Notes under the pieces: generated by a model
What the model was told of the DNA's origin: nothing
What the model saw: only the letters and a program-made list of their open reading frames with translations
Database searches by the model: none
Shown: piece after piece, positions 11,181-20,408 of the stretch
Position numbering within the stretch: the stretch's first letter is position 1
How the letters are laid out: the number at the start of each line of letters is the position of its first letter
Source: Spongilla lacustris
Taxonomy: Eukaryota > Porifera > Demospongiae > Spongillida > Spongillidae
NCBI GenBank assembly: GCA_949361645.1
Contig: OX442421.1
Span: 9,483,984 to 9,547,983 of the forward strand
Length of the DNA stretch: 64,000 nucleotides
Reading direction: 5' to 3'
Translations under genes and position numbers: made by a program

Positions 11181-11350
11181 ATGGGCAATCCGTTGTGGGA
11201 TGTTCTGGATCTCGCGAGCCAACCAGTTGTTGCAATTCCGCTGGGAGTCATTCTGCTGCTCATCTGTGGGTAAGGAAGCACAAAGTAGTTAATCTAATTA
11301 GTACCTAACTTCCTCTCTTTACCTTCAGGATGACATACAGCCCGCTGTGA
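11181..11350 (+). CDS. Possible 36-residue single-pass membrane microprotein, two exons
   Basis: The ATG at 11181 opens MGNPLWDVLDLASQ, followed by a hydrophobic stretch VVAIPLGVILLLICG that could be one transmembrane helix. A donor GTAAGG at 11270 and acceptor TTCAG ending at 11328 join in phase 2 and add MTYSPL before TGA (11348-11350). Without splicing, a TAA that overlaps the donor ends the protein after 30 residues. The family is not recognised. Support is the clean start context, splice sites and divergent placement. A chance ORF is possible at this length. Confidence 0.45.
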
Positions 11351-11703
11351 CATGTGCATTATACCGCTAGAGTGTTTAACTCCGCCGTCTGTCTGTACGC
11401 TGTTTAATCATACATCGCAACTTCCATCCGAATTGCCATGTGTACGCACGGTTATCACAGTTAAGTGTTGACAAAGGATTTAACGTGGTTTGCGTGTGCC
11501 ATGTCAATATTTAACTACATGGCATGCAAATTTAACAGTAAGCATATGGAGGGAGGGAGACTTGCTCGCTCATATATCAAGAGGTCGTCCCACAGGTTTT
11601 CGCCCCAATCGATTATTTCCGATACAACTTTCGCCAAAATTTAGACATGTGAAAATATTGATGAAATTCATTCACATAATTTCAGGCAATCGAGGCAGAG
11701 AGA

Positions 11704-12593
11704 CTAAACGTTAGCACCCTTCGATTTGATGTACTCCTGCACTACGGTCCACGCCTCGCTGTCAACTCCAATATCCTATTAGTAGTAAGAAAACGTGTAA
11801 GACATTTACTATTGATCCAACTAAATTTACCTTCACCACAACACAGCTGCATTTCACGACCTTCCTGGGTTTTCCTTCTTTGTCTATCTTGCAAAGCCCT
11901 ACCCACTCTCCTAGCTCTTCTTTGTCCTCCACCTGATCCAAAAATGATATGGGGGAAACACAAAATTTATTCCTACCCTGAAGTTAAGGGCCGAGTGGTT
12001 CAGAAAATTGTACAATAGGGAAGTCAGGTTGTCAGAGGTATATATCATCAAGACATATCAGCCCCGAAAGATGGTTTGTAAACCTTTTCATCATTCTCCC
12101 ACAACAAATTGTTTTTTAACGCCCGAGTCTCGCATCTTACCTTGAGTAGTTTAATCTGGTGCTCATTGCAGAGCGCCTCCACCAGCCTGCTGTAGTTGGT
12201 TTCACTACAGTTCTTCGCCAAGACACACAACAACGCCTGACGTCTGAAGAAAGAACAGGACATAAAACAGCTGCTCAAAAATAGTGGTCAAAAAGTGACA
12301 CTTCAGACATAGTGATTCCGGATGAGCGTTATCCGCACAACTTTTTTCAGTAGAGGGAGCTCAGTTATCATCACGAGTGTCAAGGAGCACACAACGATTA
12401 TTCACACTAACTTGTCGAGCGCTTTCACGCCTTCTCTTAAACCCTTAGCCAGTCCATCGTGGATGAGTGCAGTCTTCAGTACTTCCTTAAGAGCATCCTT
12501 TATGCTCATACCTTGATTGGCACCTCTACAAGATAGAAAAGCCTTTGGTGAAACGGAAACATAAAGAACAGGGGTCTTAACTCACTCTTCCAT
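11704..12593 (-). CDS. RPS12: 40S ribosomal protein S12 (eS12), five coding exons
   Basis: Exons 12593-12586, 12525-12412, 12243-12141, 11932-11831 and 11775-11704 join in phase to exactly 132 residues, the usual length of animal eS12, a component of the small ribosomal subunit in the cytoplasm. Diagnostic stretches are [27 protein letters not shown] [45 protein letters not shown] and CSCVVVKD. The first coding exon holds only Met-Glu and part of the third codon. Upstream, a T-rich acceptor near 12617 and a donor near 12690 suggest a spliced 5' UTR exon, typical of ribosomal protein genes. Gene order relative to the ankyrin gene is convergent with nothing else on this strand. Confidence 0.97.
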
Positions 12594-12730
12594 CTTTAAC
12601 AGTTTGGTTTCCTCGCTGAAAAGAAAAAAAAAAGCTGTTACTTACAGGCCAAGCTGAAATCAGAATACATAAAAAGCATTATTCACCTTGGAGATTCAAG
12701 CTCCACCGGAGTACGCTACTTCTCCCTATC
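12594..12730 (-). promoter_or_regulatory. RPS12 5' UTR exon and promoter region
   Basis: Reading the minus strand, CTCCAAG|GTGAATAATG around 12690 looks like the donor of a non-coding exon, and a long pyrimidine run ending TTTTCAG|CGAGGAAACC near 12617 is a strong acceptor just before the ATG. Transcription start is not visible directly. Confidence 0.45.
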
Positions 12731-14200
12731 CACTATAGGAAGAAATGGCAAAAGACAAATCACACCACGCGGTGAGACTATATCATCCATCGCGCATGCG
12801 CTTAATGGGGTGGGCTTCAAAAGGAGCATCAACGCTACTCACATCATGCAGGTTTACCCTCTCAAGACGTAATTACCTTCTTCGTGTGACACAATTAGAT
12901 AGCCAGCTTCCAGAAAAAAAATGGTTTGCTGGCAGGGTAAATTTGTTAGCACCCACCTCGTCCCCTCCAAAGTAGTCTGGCGTAGCCACACCCTTGCGTA
13001 CGACTTGTTCTAATGAGCAATTATTGCATGATACGTCACGCCGCGTCACGTAAGGAGGAATGTTGGGTTAAATTGGCTTGCAAATTAACAAACAACACCT
13101 ACGCGAAAACGATTAAAAAGAGCTATTGCATATTTGCATCCATTATTACACATAGCAGATTTTCCGGTGGTATAACAACAATTATATCTCTTACGCTGGG
13201 CGGTTGAAGGTCTTATAGAACTAGAGACTCAGGTGGTTGTATAGTTGAGATTATGACACTATTCCGGACTGAAAGATCAACTCCGAGTGGTAGTTGAGTT
13301 CGTTATATTAGTGGACGGAATGTATGTATTTCTGTGCGCACGAGATGTATTCAAGAATGCACCATGCTTAGAAATAAATAAATTTAAAGAAGGTCGCTTT
13401 ATAATATCAATGAGCATTGAGCTGGATGTCTGATGGTTTCTTGTTACAAAGCTTTAACACCAGGTCCACGCGGGACCTGACAAGCCTGCCCACAAAACTA
13501 GCACTTTTTCGAGACAAAATCTGCCAAACTCAATGCCTCTAAGACCTGACTCCTGAGAGACGAACTTGGCCTATAAATCTCCGTGGGCTACATGGCAAAG
13601 TCGTTGCGATAAAAATTGGCCCATCTGTACAGAAACAAGCCAGCACACCGAGGCGCCATGTGCCAAATAATGATTTCGATAGGCACTGACTATTATTACA
13701 TACATGAACAAACACACAAAAAGCTTAGTACAGCAGGTAAAAACCTCCAAAAAGGCTAAAGAAGCCTAAGTTTTGACGGTGGGTACGACAAAATTTTATA
13801 CGAGTGTTCAATGCGGGCTTCCTATCCTTGATATAACTTACATGTACAGGAAAAAATATCGGACCCACATGGTTTCGTACCCAGACCTAAATATAGATTA
13901 TCGCTTACCATAACATTTGGGTCTGGGTACGAGACCTTGATAGTGTACACGCCTCGTTTACTATAGAGTAGTATGTGCTTTAATATATACTCGTATGTAG
14001 TTAAGAGCGTCATATAGGACGTTTATTATTGTGAAAACTGACATTTGCCCTAGGAACGTAACTTACCAAAAACCACCTACATGGATTGGAAACCCAGCAA
14101 TGAAGAAGTCATTAGTTACGTGAAGTCCGAGTTTCGCCGGAAGTGGTCTTTAGTTGGGGTTTTATGGCTAGCTGTGTATAAGTCTGTTACGCACATCCCC
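12731..14200. other. Intergenic DNA without recognisable gene
   Basis: No ORF with protein-like composition. It contains CACGCCGCGTCACG near 13030, inversely repeated near 31820, and opposed copies of GGTCTGGGTACGA around 13880 and 13920, the latter motif recurring near 15000. Confidence 0.6.
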
Positions 14201-14214
14201 ATACACCACGACGT

Positions 14215-14734
14215 TAGTTGGGCGTGGCCCGCCCTTCGCGTATTGGCGGAAGGTCGGGTTGCAAGCCTATACCTGGATTTGTTCTGCTGCAACGGGGATT
14301 GCAGTCCAATCGGATTGCAGCGTCCCATTATCACCCAATTAGCGGCTGATGTGAGATAATGATAGGCAGCTGTTCTTTCCATTTAATTATAACTTACATG
14401 TACATGTATATGAATTTTCATGGAGCGGACAAACATTGCTTTTGTTTGCGAATGTGTTACAGAGGCTACTAAAGAGTTGTGCTACCCTGCTACTATGAAG
14501 CCTGAACAACAATGCGAAGGGCGGGCCATGCCCAACTCGCACCCGAAGCAATACATGTACATATCTTGAGCAGCTGCTCTGCAGACATTATCACCACGTA
14601 ATCTAACGCTCAATAATCACAACCCGAATGTGCGATATTCACAACGATATTACATAACACTCCAGAACAAATCTTGGTATAGGCTTGCAACCCGACCTTC
14701 CGCCAATACGCGAAGGGCGGGCCACGCCCAACTA
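14215..14734. mobile_element. Non-autonomous TIR DNA transposon, Mutator-like (9-bp TSD)
   Basis: Terminal inverted repeats of about 58 bp start TAGTTGGGCGTGGCCCGCCC and end with the complement. Perfect 9-bp direct repeats CCACGACGT flank the element at 14206-14214 and 14735-14743. There is no transposase ORF. Long TIRs with a 9-bp duplication fit Mutator-like elements. A second member is at 42484-42749. Confidence 0.85.
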
Positions 14735-14859
14735 CCACGACGTGTGAACTCCACTTTTCAGTCTTCTAATTCACAGGCGTGCATATAAAAACGTGTTACA
14801 GTCCCACAAAAAACAGTGGGCTGTGGGCATTACATAGCACCGAACACCCTACACGCCAT

Positions 14860-15170
14860 GGCCGGCGGAGCCCACTAGGCAACCCAGGCAATTGCCTGGG
14901 TAGATTTTGGGGCTTTTAAATAAATATACATGTAATTCGCTTCGTGATAAATTAAAGCTTTCGTGGACTTTGTTAATCTCGTACCGTTACGTACACTTGG
15001 GTCTGGGTACGAAACTAATTTCATGTACATGTACCAATTACATATACTTCAAAAGCTTCCGCGCTTCGCGCGGGAGGGGGCACATCCCCCTCCCGCTCCC
15101 TCCCCCTACTTGACACCCCTCCTCTTGCCTGGGTTGAATTTTAGACCTTCCGCCGGCTCTGCACGCTACG
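14860..15170. mobile_element. Possible small TIR element
   Basis: GCCGGCGGAGCC with AATTGCCTGGGTAGATTTTG at the left is mirrored by TTGCCTGGGTTGAATTTTAG and CCGCCGGCTC at the right. Imperfect ends and no clear target duplication keep this tentative. An internal hairpin-like GC-rich segment lies at 15058-15112. Confidence 0.4.
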
Positions 15171-15242
15171 AGCTGCACGCTACAGACATATGACAGGTGT
15201 ACGTTGGCAACCTAATAGCTTTTGTAGGGAAGTATCAGAAAC

Positions 15243-15415
15243 TCACAGCAAAAAAACGCGTCAAATCAATTATTGATTCACAATTGATTTCACAGTAAAA
15301 TCAATTGCAAATCAAGTGTGCACTTGATTTTGCTGTGAAATCATGCGTTGATTTAACAATTGATTTAAAATCTGTTGCGGAATCAATAATTGATTTGATG
15401 CGTTTTTTGCTGTGA
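15243..15415. mobile_element. 173-bp palindromic foldback element
   Basis: CACAGCAAAAAAACGCGTCA at the left is mirrored by the complementary end TGATGCGTTTTTTGCTGTG. Inner TCAATTATTGATT and TTTCACAGTAAAATCAA blocks are also inverted. The sequence can fold into one long hairpin, as in MITEs. Confidence 0.75.
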
Positions 15416-15669
15416 CTGCTTAGATGGTTTCTATGCGACTTACCGTACTCACGGTACAGTCCCACAAAGCCTTGCTGTGTATATTACGTGTTACGCAAAA
15501 ATTTTAAACACGTACCGGCTCATACATAGTACGACAAGCAGAAAGCCATACACCACGATGTGTGCACTACACTTTTCAGTCTTTTAGGCGTGCATACGAA
15601 AACGTGTTACAGTCGCACAAACAGTGGGCCTTATATAGCAGCTAAGAACTGCACGCTACAGTTACATGT

Positions 15670-15942
15670 CAGGGGTGGCGGAAGCAATTCAGCATTGGTC
15701 CGGCTTGGGCGTGGCCATAAATTTTTTTCTATATCGATAGCTGCCATACTTCGTAGTGTAATATTGTGCAATTATGACGCACAAAACAAACTTACAAATT
15801 GTGGTTATACATTGTACATAAACAGCAACCTCCTTAGGATTTAAGAAACTAATATATACATGTATAATTATATATTTTTAAGCTCAGTATTAAGATTGGT
15901 CCGGCCAAAGCCGGACCTGCCCCCCCGGTTGCGCCACCCCTG
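15670..15942. mobile_element. 273-bp TIR element with CAGGGGTGGCG ends
   Basis: Termini CAGGGGTGGCG and CGCCACCCCTG are exact 11-bp inverted repeats. The flanks share CATGT directly on both sides. An internal GGTCCGGC is also mirrored. CAGGGG ends are common in hAT-type elements; class assignment is inference. Confidence 0.65.
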
Positions 15943-16475
15943 CATGTAGGTTAGTCAACCTCATAGCTTTCGTAGTGAAGTATCTGAATTGCTCATACGC
16001 CTTCAAGCCGTCTATGAACTATAATCAACGTTCAACCTGCCCTAACAATGAGTAGGGTTGTATAAAGATTGACAACTAACCTAAACGAACACTTCTTACC
16101 AGTAAAATACGCGTTAAGTGCTAGAAAAGGCTCAAAAAGCTAGGATAGCTGTACGCCCACGCACCGAAAAAGCGAAACGCGGATTGCAACCTAATGGATC
16201 ACGTGAGAGGTTTCCAATCCATGTATCAAATATCTATGCTAAAACCAAGCATAAGCCCATAACGCTTCCACAGTAAACCGAGCATAAGCCCATACAACAT
16301 TTCGTCAGCATAAGCCCATACAACATTTCTACAGTAAACCGAAAGTAAGCAATACGACATTTTCACAGTAATCCGAACACCACAACAAAGCAATTACTTA
16401 TAACACAATTGTCTACAGAATGTAGCAATTGATAGCGTAGTGTAAATTGTGTACTGTTGGAAAACTCTCCTTTAA

Positions 16476-16481
16476 TATAAA
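16476..16481 (+). promoter_or_regulatory. TATA box upstream of TLC-domain copy 1
   Basis: TATAAAGCGCC 60 bp before the start codon, conserved at 18975 before copy 2 and altered to TATGAAAGCGCC before copy 3. Confidence 0.5.
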
Positions 16482-16540
16482 GCGCCAGCACTGGCTAAAT
16501 CCATGTCAATTTTTGATTATTAATAGCAGATGCACTAGCT

Positions 16541-17326
16541 ATGGAAAAGCTGTTCATAATGGAGGACAGCAGTCTTCCCTATCTGCTCAATCCAGTATCA
16601 GTAGCGGCGTTTATTACCACTTTATTCGTTTGCTTTGTCGTAAGCCCGCGGATTCGTCACTACCTGGCTGAGGTGTGTGGGGAACTACCAGAACGCTCTA
16701 CGAAGTATTTTGACACTCTACTGGGTTCTACTGTCCACGCCGTTGTGGTTGTCGCGTTCACATTTTACATTATGGCGTTTGGACTACTTGGAGAATACCG
16801 TGTATTTTCGAAGTCTTCCTTAGGTTTTGTAACACTTCAAGTATCTCTAGGGTATTTTGTGGCTGACCTTGTCATCGTTTTGCTGGACCCAAAGCTGAGA
16901 AGTGATAAGGGTAGCTTGATGCACCATCTCGCTGGCATCACTGGGATTGGACTCTGCCTTTACTTCCAAGGCAAACTGATGTATTTCATCGTTGCGCGCC
17001 TTATTTCTGAAGCTTCCACTCCGTTTGTGAACTTGCGGTGGGTTCTAAATGAGTTTCACATTACTGATGGGAAGCTATTCAAAACAGCTGCATATGGAAT
17101 GCTCGTGACCTTTTTTACCACTCGAATAGTTACCATGCCATGGTACTGGTACGAAACTTATCATTGCTTTATGCACCCTGCCGGAATTGTCCTTGTGCCT
17201 GACTATTTTAAAGTTTGGTCTATCTGTAACTTTTTGGTGTTTGACATGCTCAACCTTTACTGGTTCTACAGGATGGTGCTAGGAGCAATAAAATTTTACA
17301 ACAGACAGAAACAGCGCGAGCGCTAA
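16541..17326 (+). CDS. TLCD4: TLC-domain membrane protein, TLCD4/TMEM56-like (array copy 1)
   Basis: A 261-residue single-exon ORF starting MEKLFIMEDSS. It is strongly hydrophobic, with about six predicted membrane segments. TLC-family marks are SLMHHLAGITGIGL (paired His), RLISEASTPFVNLRW near residue 155 and FDMLNLYWFYRM near the C-terminus, closely matching the layout I know for vertebrate TLCD4. TLC proteins act in internal or plasma membranes on lipid synthesis or lipid composition; the role of TLCD4 itself is not established. The gene lies in an array of five same-strand relatives. The start is supported by conservation of the upstream AGCAGATGCACTAGCT in all four close copies. Confidence 0.88.
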   Translation: MEKLFIMEDSSLPYLLNPVSVAAFITTLFVCFVVSPRIRHYLAEVCGELPERSTKYFDTLLGSTVHAVVVVAFTFYIMAFGLLGEYRVFSKSSLGFVTLQVSLGYFVADLVIVLLDPKLRSDKGSLMHHLAGITGIGLCLYFQGKLMYFIVARLISEASTPFVNLRWVLNEFHITDGKLFKTAAYGMLVTFFTTRIVTMPWYWYETYHCFMHPAGIVLVPDYFKVWSICNFLVFDMLNLYWFYRMVLGAIKFYNRQKQRER

Positions 17327-18780
17327 AATGATATGTTTATTAACTTGTCATTGTTTATTGATTAATATTTGTGCTGCTCCCGCGCGCTCCAACCTTGCGT
17401 CGCAGCAAATTTTACAACTGACTCAGACCAGGGGCGGATTTAGGCGGTCCAGGGGTCCTATATGAACAATGACATAATGCATGCTGCAATCTATGTACCA
17501 TTCGTGGATTTGTAAACTTGCACATCGTTCCATCAGTGCAGTCAAAGTGGGGGTTCTAGATATATAACGAAATTTAATTCTGGATGCGTGGTTATTTATT
17601 ATTACCGCGCGATCGAATGGTGCATGTGAGTAGGAAGTAATTAGGTAAGCGATCAAAAGACGTGAAATAGCTCCACTAGGGGTCAGCATAAGCTACGTGG
17701 CCACTATTTATGGCTACTTTTTGTGCTGCAAACACCCTGCCCCATCCAGCTCAGCTGCAATTGAATTTAGCAGATTTATAGCCTTGATAGTAAAGCACCA
17801 AATGCTGCATCTATTGTGGCTGCAAATGACAGACTTAACTTAATAAGATTATTAACAATAAAGCAAAATTAACAGCCATCAGTATAATTGGGACAGTTTC
17901 CGGTTATATATTTATAATGTTATATAAATTTGCCTTGCGTTTGAATCACTATAACTTCCGAACGGTTAAGGCTATTGACTTCCTATTTTCAACACTTTAT
18001 ACCACACCATTTCTCTATGGTAAAGTACATTTTGGGACCTTGCACTTGCTCTGTGCCAGTATAACCATGAAATTAAAAGTGTGAACCGTTAAGTAGCTAC
18101 TCAACAAGCGGTTCATTTTCGCATGCGCAACCACTATCTACCACGCCCTCATTATATATTCATAGTCATGAACCTTCGATATCAATGGTAGCTGCGAGAA
18201 ACAAAGCCCGGAATCAAAAGGAGATGCACAGACTGAGAGCTGGATTGGAAATATGGGGAAACGGGGCGTGGTCTTTCCTTACCAGAAATAGTATTCTTTA
18301 GCGCAAAAAGGACAGTATAGCCCTAGCAGAAACTTATGGTTCATAATTACAACAATCCATGCTGGTATCGATGATCTGAAAGTAGACACGCAAGTTCTAA
18401 AACTGTTTTTCATTCTATTTGTAGAGCACTATAAACATACCTTAGTAATAATATATTGTTTAGAGCAAATTAATTTAGAATGAATTAAAATTAGCCCATA
18501 TAAGATACGTATACGTATAGATGGATATGCGGTAAGTCAGAAATTCCGCGCAATGAAGCGCACAGCGCTGTGGTCTCGCGGTGTTGAGGTGTTTCTACGG
18601 AGGCGTTGTGACATGATCTTGGCACTACCCTACTTGTATTGCAACACAAAGCGCCTTTCGTTATTTGTTTAAACCGCGAAACCGTGTTAGTGCTCTCGGT
18701 TATAACCACAATACCGCTGTTCGTAGTAGCGACATGTAGGACGTATATTATTGTGAAAACCGACATTTACTTGTGCCCTA
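17327..18780. other. Flank of TLC copy 1; duplicated segment plus foldback fragment
   Basis: 17327-17885 is a near-copy of 19815-20408, the flank of copy 2. 17930-18060 is related to the arms of the foldback element at 48481-49290 (shared TCCGAACGGTTAAGG-like and CTATTTTCAACACTTTATAC-like stretches). CAGGGGCGGATTTAGGCGGT at 17431 resembles a transposon end. No gene is seen. Confidence 0.65.
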
Positions 18781-18974
18781 GGGACGTACTATAACTTACC
18801 AAAAAACACCTAAAACCAAGCCGGCATAAACCCAATCAACATTTCCTCAGCAAAGGCACGTACAAAAAAACGACCACCACAACACTGACAAAACAATTAG
18901 TGTAACACAATTAAAACCCAATGTAGCAATGTAAAATATAATTGTGTCAAAACCCCTCCCTTTAAAATGCTGGA

Positions 18975-18980
18975 TATAAA
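18975..18980 (+). promoter_or_regulatory. TATA box upstream of TLC copy 2
   Basis: GGATATAAAGCGCCTGCACT, 53 bp before the start codon, matching the element of copy 1. Confidence 0.45.
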
Positions 18981-19032
18981 GCGCCTGCACTGGTTAAATC
19001 CATGTCATTTTTGATTAGCAGATGCACTAGCT

Positions 19033-19814
19033 ATGGAAAAGCTGTTCATAATGGAGGTCAACAGACTTCCCTATCTGCTCAATCCAGTATCAGTAGCGGC
19101 GTTTATTACCACTTTATTCGTTTGCTTTGTCGTAAGCCCGCGGATTCGTCACTACCTGGCTGAGGTGTGTGGGGAACTATACCAGAACGCTCTACGAAGT
19201 ATTTTGACACTCTACTGGGTTCTACTGTCCACGCCGTTGTGGTTGTCGCGTTCACATTTTACATTATGGCGTTTGGACTACTTGGAGAATACCGTGCATT
19301 TTCGAAGTCTTCCTTAGGTTTTATAACACTTCAAGTATCTCTAGGGTATTTTGTGGCTGACCTTGTCATCGTTTTGCTGGACCCAAAGCTGAGAAGTGAT
19401 AAGGGTAGCTTGATGCACCATCTCGCTGGCATCACTGGGATTGGACTCTGCCTTTACTTCCAAGGCAAACTGATGTATTTCATCGTTGTGCGCCTTATTT
19501 CTGAAGCTTCCACTCCGTTTGTGAACTTGCGGTGGATTCTAAATGAGTTTCACATTACTGATGGGAAGCTATTCAAAACAGCTGCATATGGAATGCTCGT
19601 GACCTTTTTTACCACTCGAATAGTTACCATGCCATGGTACTGGTACGAAACTTATCATTGCTTCATGCACCCTGGAATTGTCATTGAGCCCGTTTTAAAA
19701 GTTTGGCCTATCTGTATCTTTTTGGTGTTTGACATGCTCAACTTTTATTGGTTCTACAGGATGGTGCTAGGAGCAATAAAATTTTACAACAGACAGAAAC
19801 AGCGCGAGCGCTAA
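19033..19814 (+). pseudogene. TLCD4: TLCD4-like copy 2, frameshifted
   Basis: Nearly identical to copy 1, but GGGGAACTATACCAGAACG near 19172-19190 has two extra bases (TA) relative to GGGGAACTACCAGAACG. The first 50 residues are in one frame and the rest (from about 19180, reading to the stop at 19814) in another. The downstream part remains open for over 200 codons, so the lesion is recent. An assembly error is possible. Minor substitutions downstream (IVIEPVLKVW) are shared in type with copy 3. Confidence 0.85.
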
Positions 19815-20408
19815 AATGATATGTTTATTAACTTGTCATTGTTTATTGATTAATATTTGTGCAGCTCCTGCGCGCTCCAAACTTGCGTCGCGGCAAATTT
19901 TACAACTGACTCAGACCAGGGCCCGGCAGGGGCGGATTTAGGCGGTCCAGGGGTCGTATATGAAGAATGACATAATGCATACTGCAATCTATGTACCATT
20001 CGTGGATTTGTAAGCTTGCACATCGTTCCATCTGTGCAGCCAAAGTGGGGGTTCTAGGATAACGAAATTTAATTCTGGATGCGTGGTTATTTATTATTAC
20101 CGCGCGATCGAATGGTGCATGTGAGCAGGAAGTAAGCGATCAAAAGACGTGAATGGGCTGAAATAGCTCCACTTAGGGGTCAGCATAAGCTACGTGCATG
20201 GCCACTATTTATGGCTACTTTTTGTGCTGCAAACACCCTGCCCCATCCAGCTCAGCTGCAATTGGATTTAGCAGATTTATAGCCTTGATAGTAAAGCACC
20301 AAATGCTGCATCTACTGTGGCTGCAAATGACAGACCTAACTTAATAAGATTATTAAAATTAACAGTCATTTATCTTGTCCGTATAATTATAATATTATAT
20401 AATATTGC

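Larger units (their letters stand above)
16240..20408 (+). repeat. Tandem segmental duplication carrying TLC copies 1 and 2
   Basis: The gene bodies, about 200 bp upstream and about 550 bp downstream are near-identical between roughly 16240-17885 and 18790-20408. Small indels separate the units. Related but more diverged flanks occur at 28860-29160 before copy 3. Confidence 0.85.

Noticed and set aside
12745..12780. ATG with donor-like MAKDKSHHA|GTGAGA on the plus strand near RPS12
   Set aside because: No downstream exon or similarity supports a gene; the donor may be chance.
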